The notes under the pieces are model-generated. The model saw nothing but the letters and a program-made list of their open reading frames with translations. It was not told the DNA's origin and ran no database searches. A stretch of DNA of 64,000 nucleotides from Gamarada debralockiae (lineage: Eukaryota > Ascomycota > Leotiomycetes > Helotiales > Hyphodiscaceae). Shown here piece after piece: positions 13,717 to 24,464 of the stretch. The stretch is taken from assembly GCA_002803225.1 (NCBI GenBank), contig NXFV01001559.1, forward strand, positions 29,913 to 93,912, read 5' to 3'. The first letter of the stretch is position 1; each line of letters opens with the position of its first letter. The position numbers were made by a program, and so were the translations under genes.

Positions 13717-14401
13717 ATGAAGATCAAAAAATTAAACGACGAAACCCACAAACGCAAAAGCAGCGTTCCCTCATCGAATTCATTCCCTTTTTCATTATGC
13801 GTTACCTCTTCGCACGGGTAAGAATCCACGCCCGCGATGTCAACAACTTAATCTTCTCGCGTACTCATCACAGCGCAACGGGAAGATTCACCACTATCAG
13901 CTCCCAAGGAACTCCAGTTACCCGGGAGATCGAGGTCTCGCTAGGAGACCCAGGGACCGCTTATGTCATGTTCGACCCTGAGGTTAGCCGGGCTTTCCAA
14001 ACAGGGACTATTTTGCACGGCGGCTGCTCCCTAGCACAAGATCAGGAGTTGTATCCGCTGAACTTCTACCATGATACTCGACACTTCTCTCATGGTATGT
14101 ATGTTTACACTGATAATATTTCCTTTAGAGCTAAATATGTACTATCCAGAATCCTCCCCTTTCCCTCGACTCGAGATACCACAAGATCTCCCTCGACAAT
14201 CGAATGCCAATACCAGCTTAGCTACTCTTCATGCCTATGGAGTGACACATACGATTACACTTGATGGGACGCCTGATGGTAAGCTTACGCGCTGTAATAT
14301 TATGTATCGTATACTAATGTTAGACAGCGGACTTCCAACACAGCATTAGAGAGTCAATCAAGCGGTTGCAGCCAGTCTTAAATAAGCTCAAGGATATGTA
14401 G
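13717..14401 (+). CDS. Small hypothetical protein
   Basis: I do not recognise this protein. Exons 13717-13817, 13874-14094, 14129-14278 and 14328-14401 give 181 residues. The last two introns have convincing donors and acceptors and keep the frame open to a stop at 14399-14401. The 5' end is ambiguous. If the first intron (GTAAGA...CACAG, 57 nt) is not spliced, translation can start at ATG 13797 instead and gives 173 residues in the same downstream frame. The middle is rich in short hydrophobic and polar stretches (EIEVSLGDPGTAYVMFDPE), and the C-terminus is a probable amphipathic helix (SIKRLQPVLNKLKDM). No signal peptide or membrane span is visible. Confidence 0.5.
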
Positions 14402-15071
14402 AATATCCTAAATGACTGCTAGAAACTCTCTCTCATAGGATCTGCAGTTGTATTACGTGATTATTGTCTGCCAGGTTTGTTCTGAACAGGTGCGGGGTTT
14501 TCTGGCTGGTAAGCGGCGGAGATTTTTGGATTTTGGTGAGATCATAGATAAATTCCTAGATCTTTCAGGGGAGGGAATCTTTCTTGTCAAATGGTCACGT
14601 GACAGATGAGAAGTGACAGAATAAAGGAAACGTGGTTAGATTATTAAGGCTGCGAAGATGCTAATGAAAATACCAAGTATAGTAGTCTGTAATTAGACAG
14701 GAAACTCCCTATTACTCATAGAACATACTATACTGATCAAGTGATCTATGGGTCATGTGATGCATTAGATGTCTCATAGTCTAGAGTCACTGATTACTCA
14801 TTCCAACAATCTTCATATAGCGATGCTCAATTCAAATTGACAATCTCTAGACTTGTATTGATGCTGTCCTACGCCTCTGATCTGATAAAGTCCTCAATTA
14901 GAATTTCCCCTACTATTCACTCATAAAACTGACTTGAGGGCATCGACGGCAGATTAGAGCCAGAACTTCATTGCAAAGTTCCTACTACCAGCAAAACAGG
15001 AAAGGAAAACGAAGAAACGATCCAACAACAGACAGACCAGTATCCAAACCCAAATGCTCCTCTGCCAACCT
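14402..15071. other. Intergenic with a TCACGTGA palindrome
   Basis: AT-rich spacer without a supported gene. TCACGTGA at 14595-14602, inside GTCACGTGAC, is an E-box-type palindrome that recurs in other intergenic regions of this window. Confidence 0.4.
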
Positions 15072-15350
15072 TCAATACTCCGTTGCTCCATTGCGATATG
15101 CCATAATCTCCGGAGACCCAGACGCAATAGGAGTCGCGATAGACTCATAGTACTGTCCTAGCTGCTTCGCATCCCACTGGCTCGTCGTCACCGCGACATG
15201 CGCATTCGCGATGTCGACATTAACTGCATCATTCGCCATAGGCGTGTCCTAGAGCTTATAGCCATTGATCTTCAAGAACATATCAGCAGCAACAAGCGCC
15301 GTCCTTTTGTTTCCATCTTGGTAGCGGCGGAAGACATTCTGATAGTGATG
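15072..15350 (-). pseudogene. Remnant of a Doc/Fic-family protein
   Basis: Reading the minus strand gives YQDGNKRTALVAADMFLKI, the Doc/Fic core (usually written HxFxDGNKR), followed by a tail resembling Doc-type proteins (NDAVNVDIANAHVAV, GQYYESIATPI) and a stop at 15072-15074. The copy is broken. A stop (TAG) interrupts the frame at 15249-15251, where the context suggests a mutated CAG. The His normally just before the motif is replaced by Arg, and no start or N-terminal half can be found upstream. Fic/Doc proteins modify target proteins with phosphate or nucleotide groups; some fungi carry Doc-like genes, probably from bacteria. The neighbouring AT-rich DNA fits decay in a gene-poor patch. 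Confidence 0.7.
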
Positions 15351-16321
15351 GGGTCAGGATTAACCTGCAAATGGACGGCAAAATAGGTATAGTTGGAACT
15401 GAAGAGCAGATATGAGACACGTGAATTTTTCGGTGTAAAGTGATAGGCTGAGCAAGGCTGATTGATGTAGGGAGGAGAACTTGAGTTATTGCTCTCTACT
15501 TTAAGGGCTCCGGTCGAATCCGATCGAATCGAATTGAGTATGATTCGTGGCCGTACGAATCGAATTCTATAGTCAAGAATTCGAATCGTATACGAATTTA
15601 ATATAATTCGGTAAAATTCTAATTCGAACTGTAAACTGTAGGCTAGGCGCTAAGGCTACCTTTTTAGGCCTAGCCAAAATTCGAATCCAAAGGTTGGAGA
15701 GTTATACTAGGGTTGGCGCCGCGCTAGTTTCCCCCTTCCTTCCTCTTTCGGCGTATCCTCGGGACCCATCGTCCCGTGACACGACAACGACGAAGGCACC
15801 ATGGGTGAGGCCTGGGAACACACTTACTTGCCTGAGAATGAAGTGATTCTACGAGCGATGTCGAACCAGGCGAAATGCCGACATCTACTAAATAGTGGAA
15901 ATCACAAAAGTGCATAACAAAATCGTTCCATTTACTTCAGCGATTGAAGTCTTCACGCCACCCGACCAGATTCACCCTTCCCTGAACCACTCACTCTCAT
16001 TCAGCGCTTCAAACTGAAGATACTACGTACAAAAAAAGCTATCAGAACACTTTCTTTCGACCTCTGGAACACATGGAAAGATTTCTACACGTCTTGCGTC
16101 GCTATGATTCCCACGCTCACACCTTGTAGTGAGCCATCATGAAGATTGACGGAAAGGGCAATCGCATTGCACACTCCCAAATGGGTGAAGTTCCTCCTGC
16201 AAATTCCACTTGGCGCCGCTGACGTGAGCAGTGAGAAATGTAATTTCTCATTTCTGAGTCTGAAATACCAAGATTTTCAAGCAAGAAATCGCAGGTTTCG
16301 CTGTAATCAGACCCGCTATTC
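15351..16321. other. Gene-poor DNA with a degenerate AT-rich patch
   Basis: Between about 15500 and 15690 the sequence is built from short repeats of GAATCGAATT and TTCGAATC-like words, followed by a GGCTAGGCGCTAAGG-type stretch. This resembles old, mutated repetitive DNA. The rest should hold the promoter of the monooxygenase. No coding exon was recognised. Confidence 0.4.
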
Positions 16322-17867
16322 ATGATGGTTCCGCAGTTCTCCAACGTTGCCATTGTGGGAGGGGGCATCACAGTAAGTTCGACTCTCCGATTTTCCTCTT
16401 TCGCACCTAACTTTTTATCCATTTAGGGCCCTGCTCTTGCGATACTGTTGAAGCAAAATGGGATACAATCAACTATATACGAAAGTAGATCCAAAGACTA
16501 CACGATTGGTGGCAGTATGGTGGTAGCAGCCAACGGTTTGTATCCCTAATTCGAATCGTTCCAGAGGGATGAGCATTGCCACTTGTGTTACACACGAGTC
16601 TGACCACACCACAGGTATAAGAGTACTTGACCACCTTGGGGTCTACGAACAAATCCGGGCTCAAGGCTTCGTCCACGAGTCTGGCTCTTTTTGTCAACGT
16701 CAAGGGCGACCCGATAGGGAAGCTTGTTCTTGGATCCGAAGAACTTTACGGGTACGCGGCTGTACGATTGTACAGAAACTCCCTACGGCAAGTGCTGCTA
16801 TCCGAAGCAAGTCGTCAAGGCATTAGGATTCGATATGATATGCGATGTGTCAGAATCGAGAAGGAGAGTAATGATTCTGCCACTGTTGTCTTTGAGAATG
16901 GAGAATCAGTCACAACGGACCTCGTCGTTGGGACGGACGGCATGAACTCTTGCATAAGAGAATATGTCGCCCCAGGCAAAGTGCCCGAGTTCACAGGCCA
17001 AGTTGCGGTCATTGGTTTCGCCAAGAAATCTAGTATATTGGAAGAAGCTCATGATACGAAAATGATTCTGGGAACGGAAGGTTCTTTTGCGATTATGCCT
17101 GCAGACGGGAGACACAACAAGATCATGTTCTTCTCGACTATAGAGACTCGTGATCGTACAAAGGATGAATGGCACGAATTCAACATGAATAAGCAGGGTC
17201 TCAAGGATCTGTTGCAAGACCCTTTTTCCAATGAAAATTGGCCCGAGATGGTAAGGGAACTGGTATCCCAAACTCCCGCGGATACGTTTTTGTGCTGGCC
17301 GTAAGTGTTCTGGCGAAATTGCAAAAAAAAAACCTGAAAATCCACTTTAAATTCGCTGAAGTAAAACTAGCAATTGAAACTCCTATTCCAAGCCCCACTG
17401 GAATACCGGTAACAGGCTGACTTCGGGATAGTTTCCACATAGTATCAGGCCTCGACCACTTGGTATCTCCACTCGGACGAGTAATCATAGCCGGTGATGC
17501 AGCGCATGCCATACCTCCCAGCGTAGGACAAGGCGGGTCCATCAGTCTCGAGGACTCAGAAACTCTCGCGATAACGTTATCTAGCATAAATTCTCGCCAA
17601 AATACCTTATCTGCAAGCAGCCGAGAACTGCTTTCAAGGTGGGAGGAGCACCGGAAGGCGCGTATCGAAAAAGTAATTGAGAGAACGAAGATGGGAAGTA
17701 CTATAAGAAAGGCGACTGGTAGTGAAGCTGCGCAAGCTGAGAAGGAGAAGAATCTTCGGGGCGGGAAAACTGAAGACGATTTACAGTGGCTTTACGGATA
17801 CGATGGGAGGAGTTTCGCAGAGCTGCTAGAGGATGAGAAGGCGAGTATTGGGGATCTCTCATGCTAG
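16322..17867 (+). CDS. FAD-dependent monooxygenase (salicylate-hydroxylase-like), one-base frameshift
   Basis: Class A flavoprotein monooxygenase of the aromatic-hydroxylase type. Exons 16322-16372, 16427-16535, 16615-17300 and 17432-17867 give the expected order: dinucleotide-binding NVAIVGGGITGPALA, the DG-type motif TDLVVGTDGMNS, and the FAD-ribityl motif GRVIIAGDAAHAIPP followed by GQGGSISLEDSETLA. The exon sum is 1282 bases, one too many. The break lies in the T5 run at 16688-16692. Before it the protein reads HLGVYEQIRAQGFVHESGSF; after dropping one T it continues VNVKGDPIGKLVLGSEELYG. Both halves look conserved. An alternative acceptor (AG at 16620-16621) keeps an open frame but would scramble some 20 conserved residues. 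It is either a very young pseudogene or a sequencing error. The substrate is unknown; I see no backbone gene of a metabolite cluster nearby. Confidence 0.75.
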
Positions 17868-19030
17868 TGAACCAGTAAAAACCCCCAGACGATTCTCAAT
17901 GCATTATAACCGAGACAGCCAAGATCCAATCTGTACTGCTCGGTGGAAAACACGTGACCAACCCCTTTTGCTCTCTCCTTGGTAATCCTTTGTTTTGGAG
18001 CTATCAAGACTTTCGAATTCTCAAGGTTCAATCGAAAGAATGAAAAGTTTCAAAAGAAGGAACAGGACAACTCGCTGATCGGAGGTGAACGATTCACAAA
18101 CTTCGTCTGTCTTTCACGCGTTCACCATCCTTGCAGAGATTCGCGCCCCTGATGATCTTGATGCAAGAAGATCTCAATACCTTGCTTTGTATATCTGATC
18201 TACTAGTCCCTCGATCTGGTGAAACACTCAAATAGACGCGTCTTCAAATTCGAAACCCGAAACAACAATAAAAAGAGACGATATTACCACAGAATATCCT
18301 CTTTTTCTCAAGTGCCAACCAAGCCTTCCAGGCGAGCCACCGCGCCTGTTTCGCGTTTGGGTTCCAGCCTCCTGCATTTCCAATTGGTCCTCAAAGACAT
18401 CCGCGTTCGCCCAACAGCTGGCTTCAAAGATCTTTTATCCGGCACTTCACCGTGCAGCAGCTACTCTGTTTCAAGTTTTTCTATTGGCCAGCGCCGATAA
18501 ACATCGAAACATTTTCAGACCCTCCGCCAAGGCATGCAGGCCGCTGCAGTGCCAGCACTGCGCCACTTTTTATCAATCCATAGGCGCGAGCTGCCACGTT
18601 CAAATATTGCTGTCGCGATCGTGACATTTTCGTGTTTATGGTCGTTTTTTGCGGGCTTTGTGCATTAGGATGTTGAACATCGCAGCAGTGAGTCATAATG
18701 AACGTCACGTGAGAAGGTTGAGGCATTAACTGATTATGGGGGGATGGGGATGCCTATATGATGGGGCCGCTGAACTTGGTCTGATGTTAATTGTTTGTTT
18801 CTTTATGAGATGTGGTGTGGTTGAAATACCGGTCAGCTTGGTGTATGTGCGCTGCCTTGAGTACAAGACTTTGCGGCTCAACAACATCATCAAAGATTTC
18901 AACTCCAAGAACAACGCTTCCAATTCATTCAATTGATCTCCCATATTTAAATACTCTTTACGTTCAACCCATCGTTGAGTATCACAACCTTCCATAGCCT
19001 TCTCCCTTCCTCGAACGACATGCGCAAGTT
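17868..19030. other. Intergenic
   Basis: No supported gene. CACGTGAC at 17951 and TCACGTGA at 18705-18712 are E-box-type palindromes. The latter is about 320 bases upstream of the next gene's ATG. Confidence 0.4.
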
Positions 19031-20743
19031 ATGGCCACCGCTAGCCCAATATTCCTCCGCCTCTGGCGGGACGAAGGGATACGTTCAACTCTCGTCGCGA
19101 ACATGGACACAACTTCCATCTGCTCCTTGCGCCTCACATCATCGGAATGCTGTGAGCTTACGACACCAACTCTTTTCAAGAGAACCCGCTTGACCTTCAC
19201 CCCAAGCTCTCTCACCCGCCCTTCCCGCCTCGAAGCACTGGCTCGAATAGGACACCATATCGAGCACCTCACATTCTCAATGCCTCATAGCGCATCCACC
19301 TTCCTACCGCCTCTCCTAAATCCCATGACCGGTCGAGAGGTCAATTTCTTATATACACCTCATACCTCCACCGCCTCTGTCGTCCAGCGCCCAAAATATG
19401 GATCACCTGAGTTGTGTGACGTCCTGACTCAGCAATATCCTCCAATCTTCCACGCGGCCACCAACGTTATAGCTTTCATCAATGCAATGTCGCAGCTGCC
19501 CAATCTTCGACATCTCACCATCACTTGTCCGGGCCAGGATCCAGCTCAGAGGTACCGTCGTGATGCTGTCGACTATGCGCTCATAAGCTTGCGCATCGCC
19601 ATAGAACGAGCACCCCTGCTTCATCTGGAGAAGCTCTCGCTAAATCATATCCACCCATCCGGACTCGTATACCTCCGTCACATGCCAGGATTTGGATGCA
19701 CGCCATCCGCCGGACGCCGGTGGAAGCAGATCAAGAAGCTCAACATCACCATGGACTCTTGGGACTTCCAGGGCTTACGACCGGGACTTGACCATCTCAA
19801 GATCCTTGACGACTACATACGTAGCTTCTCATCTAATCTCGAGAAAGTGAGCTTTGGATGGAATGGCAGGAAAGGGCCTTGCCCGTTCACACTCTTCACC
19901 GACCCCCTATTTGCACCTCCCAGGAAGACGGCAAAGCTTTTCGCAGAAGTGACGTCGCCGATGTCACCATTGCCAGCTCCACCTGCCCGTCCAGCAATGA
20001 GTTTCCCAAATCTCCGCTACATGCAAGTCCGCAATGCTACCATGTCATCAGAACAAGTGGCGGATTTCGTCTTTGAGCATCGCCATACAGTCCGAGAATT
20101 CGATTTCGAGAATGTATTCTTGATCAATGGTGGCACGTGGGAGGATGCCTTGGCACCGCTGACAAGGATCAGTGGGAACGATGAATGGTTGTCGCAGCAA
20201 AGTGGCTCGGAACTCGAGAGCAATTCAAGCTTTCAAAGCCACGAATACTTAGAGTATCTGGAGCAGCTTGAGGAGATGGATGAGGTGATCGATACAGTCA
20301 CTGACAAGCCTGCTGAGGCGAAGAGAAACTCCGTTCATGTCACCAAGCTTAAGAAGAATCGGCATCGCAGGCGCAGACGCAAGCACAAAGATAAGACAGT
20401 GCCGATGGAGATATCCGCTCCAATACCCATCTCAGAGCCGGTGGTCGACTACTTGCAACCCACGACCTTCAATCCAAACGTGCAGGGTGTCCAGCGCAAT
20501 GTACAGCAGGATGAAGCCCAACAGGAGCTGGCTGATGACCCCGAAAAGCGTGTGTCGACGCTGAAGAAAGCAAGGGAAGCGGTCTTGAAGCAGCTGAGCA
20601 AGGAGTACTGCAGGAACCAGGAGAGGAAAGAGCAGTTCAAGGGATTCTTGAAGAACACGTGCTCGTCTGGAAGGAAGGACAGGGGAATGATGGGACACCA
20701 GAGCAGTACTGCGTTGGTCCCTCTTATGTTTAGTCGGTATTAG
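19031..20743 (+). CDS. Hypothetical protein, F-box/LRR-like organisation
   Basis: A single uninterrupted 570-residue frame with a true ATG. I cannot name it. The N-terminal about 60 residues (LVANMDTTSICSLRLTSSECCELTTPTLFKRTRLTF) have the spacing of a degenerate F-box. The following region contains leucine-rich stretches (LPNLRHLTITCPG, LLHLEKLSLNHI, IKKLNITMDSWDFQGL, FPNLRYMQVRNATM) typical of the irregular LRRs of fungal F-box proteins. The C-terminus is acidic, then strongly basic (KKNRHRRRRRKHKDK), and ends in a predicted helix. If correct, it would be an SCF substrate adaptor, but this rests on weak repeats. It converges with the methyltransferase gene, leaving a 167-base gap. Confidence 0.6.
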   Translation: MATASPIFLRLWRDEGIRSTLVANMDTTSICSLRLTSSECCELTTPTLFKRTRLTFTPSSLTRPSRLEALARIGHHIEHLTFSMPHSASTFLPPLLNPMTGREVNFLYTPHTSTASVVQRPKYGSPELCDVLTQQYPPIFHAATNVIAFINAMSQLPNLRHLTITCPGQDPAQRYRRDAVDYALISLRIAIERAPLLHLEKLSLNHIHPSGLVYLRHMPGFGCTPSAGRRWKQIKKLNITMDSWDFQGLRPGLDHLKILDDYIRSFSSNLEKVSFGWNGRKGPCPFTLFTDPLFAPPRKTAKLFAEVTSPMSPLPAPPARPAMSFPNLRYMQVRNATMSSEQVADFVFEHRHTVREFDFENVFLINGGTWEDALAPLTRISGNDEWLSQQSGSELESNSSFQSHEYLEYLEQLEEMDEVIDTVTDKPAEAKRNSVHVTKLKKNRHRRRRRKHKDKTVPMEISAPIPISEPVVDYLQPTTFNPNVQGVQRNVQQDEAQQELADDPEKRVSTLKKAREAVLKQLSKEYCRNQERKEQFKGFLKNTCSSGRKDRGMMGHQSSTALVPLMFSRY

Positions 20744-20910
20744 TGCCGGGCTATGTACCTCTGATGTATTTGTCGGATTGTCATGAAAACACATTGTAAT
20801 CAGTAACGAATAATGAATCTTCAAATTCAAACAGAACAACATGTTTCCTAGGCTGAAGTGACAACTTGACGATAGGTGTGCCGTTTCGTGACGGTGAACG
20901 ACGTAGTGCC

Positions 20911-22137
20911 TCATATTCGTCGGTATAGATGCATTTGGTAACGCATGTTCTCCAAAGAAATTGGATACCGGAGGCATTCGGGAAGCCTAAACCACTGGGA
21001 GTCCTCGGAGATTACTTTCTGCCATTTTGATGCAGTCTCTTCGCCTCTGCTTTTCTCCGTTTCGAGCAACGTATGGTCAAGCAGCCACTTCATGGGGTAC
21101 TTCTTTGCTTCAGTACCAATTGTTGTTTCTGAATAACTACCGGGACTATCTACCACTAGAAGTAGTGTACCAGGTTTTGCAGCTGTGGTAAGATTCAGCA
21201 GAAAGCCGGTCGTTTTTCCAATGGATGTTGTGTAAAGCTCATTGAGGGTGAAGAGCAGAGTCAGAAGTATCGGTCCTTTCCCAACTAGGTCTGAGAGCTG
21301 ATTCTGGCTCATTTGTAGGACATCCTCGGAATGGAACGTTGTGGTCATATTTCCGGCGGCAATGAGTGATGGATTTGCTTCCCGTGCTGAGGCACTTGCA
21401 TATTTCGATAATAGTGGTGGCGTAATGATTCGTTGGTAGAGCTTATCCACAACAGTCTTCCAATCGGCAGCATCAATCAAAATTAGATCGATATCAGCGG
21501 CCCGGTCTGAAATGGATAAATTTGAAAGTACTCCAACAGCGTCGGTTTCATCCTCCGTGGCATCCTGCGCTGTTGAAGTGGAATCCTGCAGGAACCGTAT
21601 AAGTCCACCAAATGCAACGACTTCCGCGGCGCCGCCGCCGAAACAAGTTACGCGAAGAGTGGATTGAGAAGTGCTTGAAAGAGGATTCGGAGAATCGTCT
21701 TTTCCTTTCCCTGTCTCTGGATCGAGGTTGATTGCGGCCAAGTGCTTCCATAAGTCGATCAAAATGGATGCGTACCCAAGCGCCCTGCTTGGACTCCATC
21801 GGATCGAATAGGCTTCCAGATGGTCCTCCCTTCCAAATGCACGTGTAAACTCCCTCTCGTACAGCGCAGACTTCACACTCTGCAACAGAGGCTGGAGCGT
21901 ATCGGAGGTCAAAAGTTCAAGAAAAGTATCTCTGAAGACGTTGAGAAGTAGTTGCTGCAAGTCGAGGGGTAAGAGCTGCTCTAAGACAGTACCACTCCTT
22001 TCGGCTGGGGTGGGTTTTGGCTTGGCTGGAGGTTCTGCTTTTTTGACGTAACCTGGTCCTTTCCATCCAGGCCTGTATTTCGAATCTTTACCGACAACCT
22101 TGCCGTAATCTTTCCCAAACTTGCCATTCTTTCCCAT
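20911..22137 (-). CDS. 25S rRNA (uridine-N3)-methyltransferase, Bmt6-like
   Basis: Intronless 408-residue protein. The frame is open further upstream to 22260, but I chose ATG 22137 because it begins MGKNGKFGKDYGK, a basic leader typical of nucleolar RNA-binding proteins. The methyltransferase core shows VTCFGGGAAEVVAFGGL, the SAM-binding glycine loop, then DIDLILIDAADWKTVVDKLY and a C-terminal segment LLDHTLLETEK before the end. This matches the fungal family that includes yeast Bmt6, which installs m3U in 25S rRNA. Assignment to that particular uridine is by family resemblance only. It lies downstream of Snu13 on the same strand, another nucleolar and spliceosomal RNP gene. Confidence 0.75.
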   Translation of the reverse strand: MGKNGKFGKDYGKVVGKDSKYRPGWKGPGYVKKAEPPAKPKPTPAERSGTVLEQLLPLDLQQLLLNVFRDTFLELLTSDTLQPLLQSVKSALYEREFTRAFGREDHLEAYSIRWSPSRALGYASILIDLWKHLAAINLDPETGKGKDDSPNPLSSTSQSTLRVTCFGGGAAEVVAFGGLIRFLQDSTSTAQDATEDETDAVGVLSNLSISDRAADIDLILIDAADWKTVVDKLYQRIITPPLLSKYASASAREANPSLIAAGNMTTTFHSEDVLQMSQNQLSDLVGKGPILLTLLFTLNELYTTSIGKTTGFLLNLTTAAKPGTLLLVVDSPGSYSETTIGTEAKKYPMKWLLDHTLLETEKSRGEETASKWQKVISEDSQWFRLPECLRYPISLENMRYQMHLYRRI

Positions 22138-22716
22138 CTTGAAAATGAGGTTTGGGTAAATTTGTGATGTTGGAGGTCCTGAGATAAACGTGAAGAATTT
22201 CAAATATTTTCTTCGCTTCCTAGCGCGGTCTGATGCATCAGACTTTGACAAGAGGGGCACAATAAATAACAGGTGCTGTAATTATTTTTGGGCGAATAGG
22301 GTAGTGATTGGATTGAAATACATGAACCTTTCTCTCCGTCCCATGATCAAAGGGTAATTACTATGGCAGCTTTTGACAATCTGGATATTCTCGATTGTTG
22401 ATTCAAAGCCAGCGATTCAGAGACTTGGGCTTCTAGTTGGTCTTCTTGACAATCTAATCACGGAAAGTGGTCCAAAGATTTTAGTATCTTTTCCAAAGAG
22501 TGGAGAGTTCTTTTAGATAGGGTGGAACCTCCTTGAAAGTACTTCACCTCAATCACTAGCATGAACTGAAGTTCCACGCTGAGAGTATCAGGCTTGCTCG
22601 GAATCCTGGATTCTTATTGTTTCATATGGTAATTTACAAACTCGCCTTGTCCGGGTAGCATCCATACGCCATCTAACCCAGTTTACAACCCAGAAGTACT
22701 TCCATAACCCAGGCAC
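22138..22716. other. Intergenic between two minus-strand RNP genes
   Basis: The 3' flank of Snu13 and promoter of the rRNA methyltransferase. No coding frame, repeat or RNA gene seen. Confidence 0.5.
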
Positions 22717-23162
22717 TTAGATCATCAGTCGCTCAACCTTGTCCTTCAGACTCCGGATCTGGTTCATGAGATCACTGGCCTCGTTGGTGGTGATGGAGGC
22801 AGCGATGACCGCACGGGAAACACCACAAGCACGTCCAAGAGCCGTCTTGCTGGGAACATAGACGTAAGCGACGTTCTTGTCCTCGCACAAGAGCGGGAGA
22901 TGGAGAAGGATCGCAAGAGGAGCAGTATCGGCCGCGAGAATGATGATTTCGGAGATACCTCGATTCAGGGTCTTCGTCGCCTCATTGGCACCCTTCTTCA
23001 ACTGGCGGTAATGGGAGGCTTGCTGGACGATATCGAGGATTTCTTGGGTGAGAGCTGTAGATGATCAAATAGTTAGCAAGCGTACTCATTACATGGGAAG
23101 ATTCTTAGATCACCTGCATCTGCAACTGGCCAAGCGGCAGATCCGTTCTGTTCTTCTGCCAT
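22717..23162 (-). CDS. SNU13: Snu13 / 15.5K RNA-binding protein (L7Ae family)
   Basis: Component of the U4/U6.U5 tri-snRNP and of box C/D snoRNPs, where it binds the kink-turn. Two exons (23162-23114 and 23054-22717) sum to 128 residues, the normal size. The first exon reads [16 protein letters not shown]. The second contains the L7Ae signature: [16 protein letters not shown] for RNA contact, [19 protein letters not shown], and [22 protein letters not shown]. All positions expected to touch the kink-turn appear intact. It is divergently arranged with V-ATPase subunit c, sharing a 474-base upstream region. Confidence 0.95.
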
Positions 23163-23636
23163 TTTGACTTAAATTTCGCAGAGATCTCTCTAAATAGGTC
23201 AGTATGTGAATTCGCAGAGGCTGCCACGCGCAAGACTTGCCTTGAGTTGGAAGTAGAGTCGTTCGTTGCAAATTCGATGTACGGCGCAGTTGTCAGGGTT
23301 CCTTGCGTTGGCTCGCCCTGGGGTTATCGAAGAATCGGAGTTGCGCCGTTGTGGTAGTGAACTTGACTTTCTCAAGAATAAAATTCTCGAGTTGAAGGGC
23401 ATGCCAGAAAAAGGTTGCGACGGACGCGCTAGCGTCACGATTGGCTCGAGCTGCCTGGACAAGCGAGTGCCGCCTCAACCCAGCTCGCCGTCTTCAAGAA
23501 ATCTCATCATCACCAACGACTTCATCCTCTGCAGCTCGACTTCATCACCAAACGTTCTCATCTGTTAATCATCAAGCTTTCTCGAGCTTCCAGAGTATCT
23601 ACACTACTCTAATTCCAGCTTCACAGTCCCGTCAAG
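23163..23636. promoter_or_regulatory. Bidirectional promoter region, Snu13 / V-ATPase subunit c
   Basis: Two housekeeping genes start in opposite directions from this 474-base interval. It contains a pyrimidine-rich stretch before the plus-strand start (from about 23560), typical of strongly expressed fungal genes. No specific operator could be recognised. Confidence 0.5.
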
Positions 23637-24464
23637 ATGTCTGGCGCCTGGTGAGTTTTTCAGCCCTTGCCCCCGACTTTGGTATCAGACAAGCTCCATT
23701 GTGGACTCAAGTCTGCCATCTAGCATATCAATTGTTTATTGATGTTCTTATCTACATATGCTGATGTTCTATGTTACAGCCCGGTGTACGCGGTCAGTGT
23801 TCCCTATGCACCCTTGAGCTCCGATACCCAACCGATCGTCGAAGCCACCTAGCAGGACTTGACCTCCACATCATCGAAGAACTCGTTATACTGACAGTTA
23901 CTTTTAGCCATTCTTCGGTGCGATGGGTTGCACATCCGCAATTGTTTTCACCTGCTTCGGTGCTGCATACGGAACCGCTAAGTCTGGGGTCGGAATTTGC
24001 GCTATGGGTGTTCTCCGACCAGATCTGATCGTCAAGAGTATGTTATAGAAAGATCCAAACAAGAACCGGGACTGATAAATTTCTCTAGACATTGTCCCCG
24101 TCATTATGGCTGGTATTATTGGTATCTACGGCTTGGTCGTGTCTGTCCTTATCTCCGATGGACTGAAGCAAGAATTGGCTCTCTACACCGGCTTCATCCA
24201 ACTCGGTGCAGGTCTCAGCGTCGGTTTGGCTGGTCTGGCTGCTGGTTTCGCTATTGGTATCGTCGGTGACGCTGGTGTGAGAGGTACCGCGCAACAGCCC
24301 AGACTTTTCGTTGGCATGATTCTCATTCTCATTTTCGCTGAAGTCTTGGGTAAACTACCTCACCCAAACCTAGCACTATTTCTGCTAACTATATTATAGG
24401 TCTTTATGGCTTGATTGTCGCTCTCCTAATGAACTCGAAGGCAAACTTGGACGTCTCTTGTTAA
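23637..24464 (+). CDS. VMA3: V-type proton ATPase 16-kDa proteolipid subunit c
   Basis: Forms the rotating proteolipid ring of the vacuolar ATPase membrane sector. Five exons (23637-23650, 23780-23792, 23908-24037, 24089-24349, 24400-24464) sum to 160 residues, the standard size. The first two exons are only 14 and 13 nt, coding MSGACPVYA. Four transmembrane segments are clear, with the conserved [23 protein letters not shown] start and [11 protein letters not shown] between helices 3 and 4. The proton-carrying glutamate sits in helix 4 at [13 protein letters not shown]. The protein ends [10 protein letters not shown]. Complete and almost certainly functional. Confidence 0.96.

Noticed and set aside
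16615..16700. Alternative splice acceptor (AG at 16620-16621) that keeps the monooxygenase open
   Set aside because: It would replace about 20 clearly conserved residues with an unrelated frame, so it does not explain the sequence.
20911..22260. Start of the rRNA methyltransferase at 22260
   Set aside because: The extra 41 residues look like leader; the ATG at 22137 gives the expected basic nucleolar N-terminus.
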